From Plazaster borealis (lineage: Eukaryota > Echinodermata > Asteroidea > Forcipulatida > Labidiasteridae), in contig CM037474.1 of NCBI GenBank assembly GCA_021014325.1, forward strand, positions 25,923,488 through 25,987,487: a DNA stretch of 64,000 nucleotides, read 5' to 3'. The notes under the pieces are model-generated. The model did not search any database, was not told the DNA's origin, and worked only from the letters and a program-made list of their open reading frames with translations. The position numbers and the translations under genes were made by a program. Within the stretch, counting starts at the first letter, position 1, and each line of letters opens with the position of its first letter. Below, piece after piece: positions 1-11,751 of the stretch.

Positions 1-822
1 TTTAAAACCTGGTATAGACACTTCGTTTGTCATGATTGGATGCTTAAGATTAGCGCACAATTCAGTCACGCAGTGACAGTCAAGGTACTAAACAATATGC
101 AAAAGTGAAGAGTAGAACAAAAAATATACTGACTTGGATTACAGTGTGAACAAAAAGGTTTTGAGTAATTGTTTTGAAGAACTAGCTGATGAGGCTTGAC
201 AGAGTGCAAGTGGAAGATCAGGGATTGCATAACTTGGTCAGGAGAGCTAGGGTACAATGATTACTAGAGCAGTCTAGTCGAAAAGTCAAGACCAATTAAT
301 AATTCACTCCACGGCAGTGAAGTTAATAACGAGAAGTCCCCTCGATCCGATAAGCGAAAGTAGTAGTCCCGGCCGATTTCCTACCTCCCCAGGTAGTACT
401 TAATAAGCAGAACAGTTCTTTTCAGAACTAAGTAGTCTCCCCAATTCCAAAATCTACTCCACAGCAGTAGAATAAATAGCAAGACAAGTTCTCAATAACA
501 AATCAACACAGCAAAGTAGATAATAATATTAGTGGCTTCTTATATAGTGCTCAAATCCGTCACTCAGTAACGCTCATGGCGCTCCAGCATTCAGTATTTT
601 TCCTGCAAGGTATGCGGAGCTACGTTTTTGAAGTATGAGACCTTGGTGTTACCGCTGAATAAGCATTGATACCACCATAACTTTGAGTTAAAATGTTTCT
701 CACAGAAAAGAATTATCAGTGTACAGGAAAATGTACTGCCATGTTCCTGAAGGAGTCCCTTTGGAGTACATTGTAGGTAGGGTGAAGGAGGACAGGAAGG
801 GAGGGGGGGGGGCGATACTTAC
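1..822. other. AMT intron, no recognised feature
   Basis: No exon with AMT similarity and no clear repeat except a G run at 801-812. Unassigned intronic sequence. Confidence 0.6.
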
Positions 823-3800
823 CCTGCAATGCTAGGAGACCCATGTCATAGATAGGTTCAAAGCTTACATCATGTCCTGCAGCCTTGAAATCTGCAAGTT
901 TACCCTAAGTAGTGGACAAAGACAAACAACAAATATATGAGTTTTTATGAAATGCGAGTTTTCAAATATAATGACCAGTTATTCCAATCATGGTTTTTTT
1001 TTCTAATTTACATGTACATTATAATATAAATCTCTTTTGACCCAACCTTTTGTTTCTGCCGTAAAACTGTACAATAAAATTTATCACATACACTTGTTAC
1101 AGGTAAAAAGTCAAATAGTATGACACAAACCATAAGGGATAGATTTAAGATAGAGCTACCTGTAAAGCCTTACATTATTTTTCTTTTTTCCTGACAAATC
1201 CGAGGACCAGCCAGCTGTACATTTGACCAGCCAGCACAATTTACAACAATTCCCTGTAAATTTCTGGGGGTTGAACAAAGAAAAGACGACTGGCCGGGAC
1301 TTGAACCTGCGACCTCCAGATTAACGTGCTGGCACTCAACTAACTGAGCTATCTAGCCCTATGTTGCAGTCTCCCTATTTTGTCAATATCTTTGTTTGGG
1401 GGTGCCAGTCACAAGCTATACAACCTGTAACTGCCGTATAGCTAGGGATCACACCCATGTTTACGATACAACTTGGGAAGCGGCAGTAGAGGGATCATTT
1501 TCAAAGAATGCAACTTTTTACATCGCATTTTCACGCAAGCAGACTCCTTCTTTTGTTACCATCCCCACCAGGCTATCTAAAAAACAAGTTTGAAAAGCCT
1601 GCAGGACTCTTGACTAGTGTGTTGCAAGTTGATTAAGCGTTACATATGAAGTCTGGACCTGAGAATAAAAGAAGTCCACACAATGTAGGGACTTGAAACA
1701 CTATGTGGACTTATACACGTCCACAGTGTTTTTTACAGTGTTGAAGAATTTGTTTTTTTCTAAGTGCACAGAACAAAGGAATGTCCAGAGAGTTTTGGCT
1801 TATACCAACAAAAATAAAACAGAACCCCCTCCCCAATCCCCAATGATTACCCAAACCAGATTCTTACATTATTAGTGAGTGCAACAGCTAGTGGTCAGAT
1901 GCTACTCTCAAGTTCCCAAATGACACTTTAACACTAGCTCCCAACAGTAATAATTACCAAATGATCTTTTCCCACTCTTAACAAAACCAAAAACCCAAAC
2001 TTTTGGACTCTGATTATGGCGGTATGCCTGATGCCATGTGAAGCATAATCAGTTTACTAGTGCAATCCTCGGTCCAACACCATACAGTAACTCAGCACCC
2101 AAACTTTTTGACTCTGATTATGGTGGTATGCCTGATGCCATGTGAAGCATAATCAGTTTAATGTGCAGTCCTCGGTCCAAGTTATCCGTGTCGCGGCTGA
2201 GCGGATAAGAACACCGAACTCAAGCTCTGGTGTTTCTGATCAGCAGAGTGTGGGTTCGAATCCCAGTCGTGACACTTGTGTCCTTAAGCAAGACACTTAA
2301 CCACATGCTTCGTCCTTCGGATGGGACGTTAAGCCGTAGGTCCCGTGTGTTGTGTAATGCACGTAAAAGAGCCCAGTGCACTTATCGTAAAGAGAATGGG
2401 TTCGCCCCTGTGTTCCTGGTTTGATTGGCTGCATATTGCGCCACAGCACCTTGTAAACCATTACATGGTGCTATGCAAAGGAATAGGTCTCATACTTCAA
2501 CACTAACTCCACTTTCCTTGTAGGAAAAATACTGAGTGCTTTGAGACACCCATCGGGAGTATAAAGCGCTATATAAGAACTGCGTATTATTATTATTATT
2601 AATACAGTAACTCAGTACCCAAACTTTGGACTCTGATTATGGTGGTATGCCTGATGCCATGTGAAGCATAAATCAGTTTAGTGCAGTCCTCGGTCTAACA
2701 CCATACAGTAACTTGACACCCAAACTGTTGGACTCTTATTAATGGTGATATGCCTGATCCAATGTAAGGCATAATCAGTTTAGTGTGCAGTCCTCAGCCC
2801 AACACCATACGGTAACTCAGTACCTAAACTTTTGGACTCTGATTATGGCGGTATGCCTGATCCCATGTGAAGCATAATCAGTTTACTAGTGCAGTCCTCA
2901 GTCCAACACCATACAGTAACTCAACACCCAAACTGTTGGACTCTGATTATAGTGGCATGCATGATCCCATGTATAGTATAATCAGTTTACTAGTGCAGTC
3001 CTCAGTCTAACACCATTCAGTAACTCAACACCCACACTGCTGGACTCTAAGGTGGTAAGCCTGATCCCATGTGAACCATAACCAGTTTACTAGTGCAGTC
3101 CTCAGTTCAACAGAATCAAGGATAACACACAGTTGGGTATTTGATGGCTTGGGGTGGATAGGGTCTAAGCTAACCTGTATATGTGGTAAATCTTTGTCGG
3201 TACATCCAGCGTTAGTCACCATGTAGATGTAGTCTTGATCTGTTTTACTCATCACCAGATCATCAATGATACCACCTTTGTCGTTCAGTAGTAGACTGAG
3301 GGTGCCTGTGTTATCCTTTAATCCCTCCAAATCAGCTGCAATGGGGAAGTAGCAATTATTGAATAAGCAAAGTTTACCACATTTTTCAGTCCTGAAATTA
3401 CATGTAACCAACGAAGGCCATGGCCTCTGTTGCCCTGATCTCGGCCTTGGTGCCCCTTAAAAATTTCCCACAGACTTTCAGATTGTTCAATGGAAGTCAG
3501 CGATCTCCCTTAACAGTGGTCCGCTGGACAAATGCCAACCGAGGACCAGTCCAAATTCACTCCAAGTGGTCCGACTGGCTAGTTCAGTGTTGTAAAACAT
3601 TCCATTCAATATAAAGTATGGACAAGTGAAAAAGCTAGGGGAAACTGATATCTTTTTTCCATAACCACATTACTTCAAAGTGAAATGTTTTCTCAAAATG
3701 CTTTATACTATCAGAAGCTGCTGTACTTCTTACCAAGTAAGTTTTTATTGCCATTAATTTTATGAGTAATTACCAAACATATACAGACCCTTCAAACTCA

Positions 3801-5849
3801 CCTACTGTCTGCGCCGTTTTCAAGATTCAGTTTCTGTTTAGTTGCAAATATTTATGGTCAATGTTCTATACATTGTTATGTAATGCTGTCCCGTCAGGGA
3901 AATTGTGTAAATCCTTGAGCAAGACACTGAATTCACTTAAAAAGTGAAACAGACAACAGACTTTTGTTTACAAAACCTGGCGCTGCCAGTGTCCCATCAA
4001 TGGCAACACGACATGCAGCACTTGCCAGTACGGGCTTAAAAAGATTGGTCTGCAGAGAATTCCTAATGTGTGCGGGCAAACCACATGTACTCCAGATGTA
4101 GCAGGCTGTGTTCTTTGGAGAGCACACCCTGCCACTTGTAATCAATGTAGTTCTGAAATTTCCCTCAAAATCTGTCATCATACCTACCGACAGTTAAACT
4201 CTCCACAAACTTAATTCTGTCCTTGCCGTAGATCTTGCTTTGTAGCATATGCGATACGTCAAAGATCACCGCTTGAGTGCGGCAGTGTGTGTGTTCGGCG
4301 GCTAAGCCTTCTGTGTACTTTACAGGCATCGACCAACCGGCAAAGGGAACCATGTTTCCGCCTTGTGCGACGTGGAAGTCATAAAGAGGAGTCCTCTTCA
4401 ATGTGGCCTGCAGTAAAGAGAGGTACTCTGGATATTAATCATTGATCACATGGAAAGGTTACCGTTTGTGTAGACCTACCACATGGTTTATCAATTTTTG
4501 CCTTAAAGGCGCAGTGTCGTCATGATCAAAGCAGGCCTGTGGCATGTCATGGTCGAGCGGTTAAGAGCACCGGACTCAAGCACTTTGACTGGTGTTTCTG
4601 ATCAGCAGAATGTGGGTTCGAGTCCCAGTCATGACACTTGTGTCCTTGAGCAAGACTCTTTACCATAAGTGCTTTGTCCTTCGGATGGGACATTACTCTG
4701 TAAATCCCCTGAACTAGGATAGGTGGTGCACATAAAAGCACTCAGAACACTTATCATAGAAGAGTAGGGGTTAACCCCTGTGTTTCTGGTTCATATAGCA
4801 AGCACCCTTGTTTACAGGTTTCCTCAGGCTTGCGAGCTACAGTGATTAATTTCACTTATGAGGCATCCTTGGTTTTATTACCAGAAATATTTGTTAATAA
4901 TAATTTTATGTCAACAAAGCACACTCAACGCTTGAATCCGAATGCGCGGACCAACCATTCTGTGAAAGGGGTGTTACAAGAGGCTTCCGGAGCACACATC
5001 GTTGTCTTTATATGTGCGCTATGCGTAGTGAACAGCGGTACCTGTGCGCAGTGATGAAATGAGGCAAGGTGTTTTGTAACACCCCTTTCACAGAATGGTT
5101 GGTTCTCGCAATCTGGTTCAAGCGTTGAGTGTGCTTTGTTGACAGCCAAACAGCCGCGAGTATTGAGTAAGAAATTTCATTTTTTGAGGAGGTATATGCA
5201 TGTAATTCGACAAAAGTGATGCGCTAGCATTGTGAATGTATGTAAAGTGTGTTGAGAAAGTTTTAGGTGAGTAGTACAAAAGAAACTGTAAGTTAGTGTG
5301 CTGGCTAACTAAAGATCAGAAAATGTTGAACTATCAACGACCATTTTGAAAACGTATAGCATTACGGAGGCCCAAAAATTGTGACTCCTAAGGCTCAGGG
5401 GTGAGCCTTTAGTTCCAGAAGAATAGAAGTATAGATTGGGGCTAATTAATTATATGGATGGTCGGTAAGTCATGATTTGATAATTTTTGAATGTGTTAAT
5501 AAATGTTCCGGCCCAACGTTAGTGTTGATTACAATTGCTTAGATGATCTTTCCATCAAGGGAACTCGGCAAAACTTCCACAAGGGGATATGAACACCCAG
5601 CTGGCAACAGCCAATTTCTCTCATGTTCAATTATACACTGACATTGGTTTAACCTACTCTATGTGTATGGTATGATTATGAATTGCACAAAATAAACAAA
5701 TTGTGATTCAGGATGACAATACTTAAATATCTACCTACATCTTCACTTTGACAACGTCTCAGTGTGCAAGTTGTAGCACCAGCAGTCAGTCCAATCTTCT
5801 TTCTATAAAGCCCACTTAGAAGTACTGCTGCCTTACGAAGTCCCACCAT
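823..5849 (-). CDS. AMT: Aminomethyltransferase, glycine cleavage T-protein (N-terminal half, runs off left edge)
   Basis: Mitochondrial tetrahydrofolate-dependent T-protein of the glycine cleavage system. Exons on the minus strand: 5849-5739, 4407-4188, 3335-3175, 904-823; every junction is GT-AG and the phases join without gaps (0, 1, 0, then 1 into the next exon outside the window). Exon 1 begins at ATG 5849 and encodes 37 residues (MVGLRKAAVLL...) rich in Arg/Lys and hydroxyl residues, fitting a matrix presequence. Exon 2 carries the family block RTPLYDFHVAQGG, then VPFAGWSMPVKY and FDVSHMLQ. Exon 3 carries NTGTLSLLLNDKGGIIDDL and the YMVTNAG block. Exon 4 ends in DMGLLALQ, matching the conserved LLALQGP segment. 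About 191 of roughly 400 residues are present; the C-terminal half lies left of base 823 and I see no further exon in 1-822. The reading frame is unbroken. Introns hold a SINE, a 103-bp tandem repeat and a foldback element. Confidence 0.93.
1262..1400 (-). mobile_element. tRNA-like SINE/MITE (family II), in AMT intron 3
   Basis: Minus-strand GGGCTAGATAGCTCAGTTAG with GGTTCAAGTCCCGG, and GGGGGTTGAACAAAG at its edge. It is the same element as 20245-20419. The anticodon arm does not pair well, so a working tRNA is unlikely. Confidence 0.75.
1985..3115. repeat. 103-bp tandem repeat in AMT intron 3, about seven copies
   Basis: Units begin near GGACTCTGATTATGG at about 2005, 2110, 2628, 2731, 2834, 2939 and 3032, spacing 93-105 bp, each containing GCATAATCAGTTTA and CCAACACCATACAG. 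The copies vary by a few substitutions and small gaps. A SINE interrupts the second unit (2181-2602). Confidence 0.88.
2181..2602 (+). mobile_element. tRNA-derived SINE (family I) with LINE-like 3' tail
   Basis: The head has tRNA-like A and B boxes (GCGGCTGAGCGGATAAGA, GGGTTCGAATCCC), followed by a body with TCCTTCGGATGGGACG and a tail AAAGCGCTATATAAGAAC followed by (ATT)n. It splits a unit of the 103-bp tandem repeat, which gives its limits. Confidence 0.85.
3645..3793 (+). mobile_element. MITE fragment (TTTAAAGG family, right half)
   Basis: CTGCTGTACTTCTTACCAAG and TTTTTATTGCCATTAATTTT followed by GAGTAATTACCAAACATATA match the right half of the 55731-56119 element. Confidence 0.7.
4538..4805 (+). 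mobile_element. Partial tRNA-derived SINE (family I)
   Basis: Shares with 2181-2602 the tRNA-like head (GAGCGGTTAAGAGCACCGGA, GGGTTCGAGTCCC), TGACACTTGTGTCCTTGAGC and CTTCGGATGGGACATTA; the 3' tail is missing. It lies in AMT intron 1. Confidence 0.8.
4910..5143. mobile_element. Foldback element with 70-bp inverted arms
   Basis: Arm 4910-4979 (GTCAACAAAGCACACTCAAC ... AAAGGGGTGTTACAA) is the complement of 5074-5143 with few mismatches; the spacer is 94 bp. No coding potential. Fits a small non-autonomous foldback/MITE in AMT intron 1. Confidence 0.8.
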
Positions 5850-5947
5850 GATTTTTAGTGAGAGAACTGAACAACTATTTATCACTCAAAGAGTATCATC
5901 ATCACACTCACGTCAATCAAGTCTGTGCTTCTCATGCGCCTGAAATA

Positions 5948-5961
5948 GCGCCCTCTTGCGG
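5948..5961 (-). promoter_or_regulatory. CTCF-like motif upstream of AMT
   Basis: Minus strand CCGCAAGAGGGCGC, followed by TATTT, agrees with the core CTCF consensus. It is about 100 bases upstream of the AMT start codon, in the space between AMT and the divergently oriented HAO array. Confidence 0.35.
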
Positions 5962-6552
5962 GGACAATTTGCGTGGCTGATACAGATTTGAAAACCACGA
6001 TCTCCTCAGACTTTGAAATCATCAAGCTTACATCATAAAGCTTACATTCAACCTAATTTTTACCACTGGTTCTTTTCCTTCCAATCTGAAGGTTGCTTAA
6101 GTCATTCCCGTCTTCAAAAACGGTGACAAACATAACATTAGCAATTACAGACCTACTGTCCCCATTCTTCTTTGCTTTTTCTCAAATCCTTGAGAGACTT
6201 TTCTATAGCAGACTCACTATAAACTTCATCCCCGCGGTTCCATCTAATTCTTTCTGACCCCCCCTTCCTGCTTTCGAGCAAAACAGACATGGCGATAATT
6301 CAATTCGTTTATAAAATGGCTTGTAGACACCGTAAAAAGAGTATAGGTTTCAAAATGGGATTTTGTTTTTGTTTACGTCAGCATTTGCCATTGGAGAATT
6401 TCATTTAAAGAGGGGGGCATCAAACCTTTAAACGTTTGACCTTTGTCAAATTTTAGGGGTAAATAATTTAAAGTGTTTTTTTTTTTTATTCACTTGCAAA
6501 GCCCTGAGCGACTTGACCGTCCACGATATCCCAGACAGGACCATTCCACATT
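5962..6552. other. Intergenic spacer between AMT and the HAO array
   Basis: Unassigned sequence with a degenerate piece around 6040-6250 that resembles a decayed LINE (HNISNYRPTVPILL-like translation near 6130-6170). Nothing else recognised. Confidence 0.4.
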
Positions 6553-6886
6553 ACTCAAAATATATATTAGCATAAAAACTGACTTGGTAACGAGCAACAG
6601 AGAGCTGTTGATAGTATAAAACATTGTGATAAACGACTCCCTCTGAAGTAACGTAGTTTTTGAGAAAGAGGTATAATTTCTCACTAATGCAAGAAGTTTT
6701 TATTATTCTATCTGAAAACACACAAATTTGTACAACAAGGGTGTTTTTTCTTTCATCATTTTCTTGCAACTTCGATGACAAATTGAGCCCAAATTTTCAG
6801 AGGCTTGTTATTTTATGCATATGTTGGGATACACCAAGTGAGAACACTGGTCTTTGACAATTTCCAAACGTGTACGATGCCTTCAA
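6553..6886 (-). mobile_element. MITE, TTTAAAGG family, one end missing
   Basis: Minus strand starts AAGGCATCGTACACGTTTGG and runs through AAACACCCTTGTTGTACAAA and TCTCAAAAACTACGTTACTT, near identical to 62035-62412, but the terminal inverted repeat at the low-coordinate end is lost after GAGTAAT. Confidence 0.8.
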
Positions 6887-6939
6887 TAGCGGACAAATGA
6901 CGCTCGAAGCTTGACATGGACTTCAATGACCGTCATGCA

Positions 6940-6996
6940 GTCGCACAACACATCGCGACGGACAACACTTCTATCTCAACGGACAACACAGACATC
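6940..6996. repeat. Short form of the 21-bp repeat in unit 1
   Basis: Two to three copies of a unit like GACGGACAACACTTCTAT, the short state of the 12-copy tracts in units 2 and 3. Confidence 0.7.
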
Positions 6997-7279
6997 TTTA
7001 GCAGAGCGACATTGGGCTTTCCCCATTTCAATTCAATTCACTTAATTTCCAATCCATACACAAAATATACAATGGAAGGTAAACATATAAATAACGACTA
7101 TAGGCAAAGAATAAGTAAATAGATTTATAAAATACAAAGCAAATTAAGAAACACTTGAAAATGGAAGTGGAGGGTGCCCATAAAAAGCAGAGCTTGTCGA
7201 GTACGACGGACCCCCCTAAGAATAAATCAATGTTTGCGTTTAATAAACCACACAATAGGGCAAGTGGTGGAGAATGTTG

Positions 7280-8963
7280 TGTCGGGAAATAGAAATTGCC
7301 CTCCTTTAATATGTTTAATAGAAAGCCTAAATTGTTCACAGAATTGCTGACCAAAGTAAATAATCTTAAGATGATGAGCCATGCAGTCCTTCATAATTCC
7401 CCTGTATTTCATTGTTTTAAGGGAACTTTCCCACAGCCTTCACAGTTATTTTTGGGTTGGATTGCATAGTTTAGTGCCCCTTGAAGGATGAAACAATCAA
7501 CTCTTAAGGTCAAATTGAGCTCCTGAAAGATTTTCCCCAGTCAGCAAAATCTTCAGTTACACAACCCCAGAATTGGTGATCTATGCAAAATACATTACGG
7601 ATTGACCAATGGCAACATTTGAGACAACTTTAGACATTATAAATATTCAACGTTCTTCGGTAATTAACCAATCAGAGATTGGTCTGGCGTCGTTGACCAG
7701 CAGATAGTTAGGGTTTATAAGGTGTTGCACAGAGAGTCAAAAGTCATTCTGAATTGGTGAGCCTTTTGCATCAATTGCTACATCTGAGCGTAGAGATAGA
7801 GCAATCTTCATAGCCACATCTCAGGGTGAGTTTTGATCTTTGATATTTAAGTTAGATTTGTAGTTGTGACAATTTTCTTGTTTTAATCTGTTATTATATT
7901 TAATTGAGTCACAAGTTAAAAAAGGTTTAACATCATTCTATTAGTGATTTACTTCATGGCATTTGTTTTACAGTCAGAGCACTTATCTTTTCGAGTATGT
8001 TTCAAAAGAACCTTTTTTTTATTCATAGTTTAATCCCAAAGAATTATAACTATGTTCCTGAAGTCAAACTAAATTGATCTGTTTGGTTCCATTTCAGTGG
8101 AAATGCTAAATTAATCTGCTCTGAGGTTAAATGAATTAAGATGTCCAATGCTGTGTTTAACTAATAAGATGTTCCTTGTTTATTATAAATTATAGCTTAT
8201 AGCCAGAGCATGATGCTGATGGGAGTGTTCATGTAGGAAGAGTTAAAGTTGTTGCTGAGAGTGTTCAGGTTAGCTTGTAACTTGTTCAGTTTATTTGATT
8301 ATTCATATTTTGTTGTGCACTTTCAGTAACCCAGAGTATTTTCTAAGGTGTTTTACAGTTAAACTCTATTTTGAGAGAAATGGTTTTGATTTTGATTTGT
8401 TGAATCAAATTACCTTATGTTGTGGTTAGAATGTTGTTTATATTGGTTGTAGCACACTACACCCTAGTCCAAAAAGTGTAACCATGGCGACACAAGGCCT
8501 TACTGGGCTTTGTTATGACTGTATAAATCCATGTGTGAGTCCTGGTACTGAGGACAAGGACAAAGGTCTAACTTTCCAAGTTTTGCGAGTAATTTATCAC
8601 TCATTATGTAAGAATGACAGCTTTATGAGTTGTTTTTATTCTCAATGAAGGTTATTCTCAAAGTGACCTCTGAACTACAGTGTACTGTGTGTAGCTCAGT
8701 TTTTATGATAATTTAATGTGTGTATTCTAAACCCTTGTTTTCTATTTACTCTTTATTTACAGGGGTCTGTTTTGGAGTCTGTTTTTATATCTGTTCCGTT
8801 AGTAGTAGTCACGTGAGAGAATTAAAGTCTTAGAACACTAGACAAGTATTTGTTTCTCTTGAACCTGTAATTGTGTGTGCTTCAGAGTCGTACACTGTAC
8901 ACTAATAGAACCCAAATGCTAAACAGCATTGAACTGTACAACAAGCGTTAACGTTTTACGACA
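7280..8963. mobile_element. Putative solo LTR in the 5' region of unit 1
   Basis: A 1684-bp block present in unit 1 and absent from units 2 and 3 at the GGTGGAGAATG / ACAAACAATGG junction. It begins TGTCGGGAAAT and ends TTTTACGACA, short inverted TG...CA termini, and is flanked on both sides by GTTG (7276-7279, 8964-8967), a 4-bp target-site duplication. A TATAA-like box lies near 7718 and an AATTAAAG signal near 8820. No long reading frame is present. This fits a solo LTR left by LTR-LTR recombination, though without an internal region I cannot name the family. Confidence 0.65.
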
Positions 8964-8967
8964 GTTG

Positions 8968-11227
8968 CAAAAGAACAAACAATGGAATTATTTACGAGTC
9001 ATCGCTCACTTATTGAGTGTCAGTTTTTATTTAAAAAGTCGGTACTCTGCCATTTTGTTTTGTATCTAAAAAATTCCAAGTTCCACATTTACACCTAGCC
9101 AAATAGCATGCCAATTGTCTTGTTACCGTTGGGGGGGGGGGGGGTAAAAAATCCATCAATGACCAGCTCTCCCGGAATTCCCAAAGGAATTGTACAGCAA
9201 TTACTCAGCTTTGGTACAATGTAAAGTGTTATAAACAAAGAAACACATGTGGGCTCATCTTGAAATAAATTTTGCTTCTGGTTTTATTTAGTAACAAGGG
9301 TCTTTAAAATGCTTTGGGCGATTTAAAAGTGATTTGGTTCTCAACAAAAAATGTATTACACGCTAAAATCTAACTGTTCTCAATGAGTCAAATGGTGTCC
9401 GATTGTGAATTTGTTGTTGATGGTGTCACACAGGGTTTTAAACAAACACAAAATACACAAGGTGAACTGATAACTAAGCAATAAGCTAAATGAGGAATAT
9501 ACATGGGTTTAATCATAGAGCAAGCCTTGCTCTATATGGGTTAATGTAGAAAACACTTTGTAATTGGGTTTTTGCACCGTGCTGCGGGCCGCACCAAACA
9601 GCCGTCGAAAAAGTATGACCTAGAGACTTCAAAGGTCCACCGGTCACCATGTATGGGTTTCTCTAAGCCTGGGAACCGTATTGTTGTATTATACAATGTT
9701 TTATACCGGCCTCAGGTCGACCTTGCGTCAACGAAAAACAGTCGGCGACTGACTTTTCAGGATCACACTGCGCCTGAGCTGAGCGTAACTGCGATGATTT
9801 TAAGACAATCGGAAACAGTCGCCGCTCGAAAAAATTAACAGTCGCAAAAAAAGAGTAGAACAATTTCAACTTGTACGACGTGGGAACCAATCGCAGTTGA
9901 CCTGTGAGTATTTGGGACATCGTGCGCAAGAAAATCGGAGGTCGACCTGAGGCCGGCTTACGCACTTATGTATTACAACTGCGACGTTGTTTCTCTCTGT
10001 GTCGCCGGGTACTGCAGCAGCGTCTAGTTCATTACTCCATGGGTACATCATGGTTTACGCACTGTAATGTATACTGCGACAGCAACGATGCTTCCGCTGG
10101 GCTTCGCCATGTTTTTACACATTATTGAAAGGAATTTTTCATTATAAAGGAATTTAATTGTTATCTGTAAGTAACATAGACATTATTGGTCATTTCCAAA
10201 GGTATGTTTTGATATATTTCAATCACTTTGTTAACAATTTGTTTTGGTTTGAAACGACAGTATAGGCTGGTTGAAAAAGTTGTGTGCACAACTTTAAGTG
10301 AAACACTAACGCTAATCCATACATTACAAGTTTTATAATTTAGTTGATGAAGATGCATTGCGCGTTTTGATGAAAGGGTTACATTATGTAGCTCATTGTA
10401 GGCCCACTTGTTTTATGTGCACAATACGTGAATCACCCATTAAAAAAAAAGAAGACCCGAGTTATTTGCCTATGACAAACTCGGGTTGGTACACACCGGT
10501 TTGGGAATGAGCAGTTTTCAACACGATCTTTCTAATCTGATCAAAAGTTCACGAGGCGTAAACGAGTGGTCCGGTTTAGGGTGACTGCCTGTGAGTTTAC
10601 TGACACAAATATCGACAACATTTCACAGGTCCTTGTTCATAATTTGAAGTATTGGGAAACAGTATTAAATGTTATCAATGAGGGGTAAGGAGTGAGAGAA
10701 GATCACATCGAGATCATTTTTGTGGACGAACAGGTGTCATACTCAAGTAGATTTATGTTGGAAAACACCTGTCAGGAGGCATCTATATAGGCAACTTTGA
10801 ATCATAAAAGTCGACCAAATAATCTTGAGAAATCGAGAAACAGCTGTACTGGACTCTCTCTCTGCTCTTCAGCATTTGGGTTATTCATGGAGGATTAAGA
10901 AGCAGTAGGCTTGTGGGTCAGGATCACCATAGAGCAAGGGGATCAATAGTCTTATGGAAGTGGGTTTCAGAGGGTGAATTATGTTTATGTTACAACTAAT
11001 TTACTGAAAACAGCTGATTAGAGTCACAGTGAAACCGGTGAGTAGAATAAAGACATTTTGGCTAATGGGAAATTCTTATAGTGCAAATCTAAGTTGCGAC
11101 TTCCTGCTCTATTTATGCAGTAGGAAAAAGTAAAATTGAAGTTTATCAATATCTATGATTATTTAAAAGATAGATATCAAGCAAATATTTGTTCTTTACC
11201 ACATTTTGCAGTACTTTATTTATAAAG
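8968..11227. other. Upstream region of HAO copy A
   Basis: Non-coding, duplicated upstream of copies B (22245-24174) and C (33993-35929). It contains a G run (9130-9143), the unit 1-only block around 9.66-9.96 kb, and a hairpin ACCCGAGTT / AACTCGGGT at 10454-10486. No exon recognised. Confidence 0.6.
9706..9956. mobile_element. TIR-bounded insertion present only in unit 1
   Basis: CCGGCCTCAGGTCGACCT at the left and AGGTCGACCTGAGGCCGG at the right are perfect inverted ends. Units 2 and 3 lack this block (they read GTTTCTCTGCCTGCGATAAA at the equivalent place), though the missing tract is slightly longer than the TIR interval, so unit 2/3 deletion is also possible. Confidence 0.6.
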
Positions 11228-11435
11228 TAGGCCTACTCGTAGTCGTACTCGGAGATCCAAGCAGGCACACTTGGTACTCGGCTGTTGGACCTGGTACTCG
11301 TATTATAAGAATACTCGGCACTTGGACACTTGTACTATCGTCTCTATGGCCAAAGTACTCGTCCTTGAGTATCACTCAGTCATCCTAGTACTCGAACAGT
11401 ACTTGATACTTTATTGAAGTACTTGACTACAACAC
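11228..11435. repeat. TACTCG/GTACT motif cluster upstream of HAO copy A
   Basis: The short motif (G)TACTCG or TACTTG recurs about a dozen times in some 200 bases ending about 320 bases before the start codon. Equivalent clusters lie upstream of copies B (24175-24380) and C (35930-36125). Confidence 0.6.
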
Positions 11436-11751
11436 TGATCATTTGCAAATGATTTGACTATATATGTCAGTGCTCTCTATGTCTACGGAATTTACTCTAC
11501 GCAGCGTGTACTTCGGGAAGGATCGAGTACAGTACAACAGTATGGGTTGACGTTAGGTGGACTACTTCGTATGATTGTTCCATCATATGGTGTCGCACGT
11601 GATGATATGCAAAAGTCAAAACATGATGGTGCTAAGACATTGATTTCAATTGCACAGCATTTATTTCCCTTTCTCCAAGCTTCAGCGATATTTTTTTTCT
11701 TTTTCTTCCAGTAGTTTGTACCGAATAATACGAACTTCTGCTTGGGACAGT

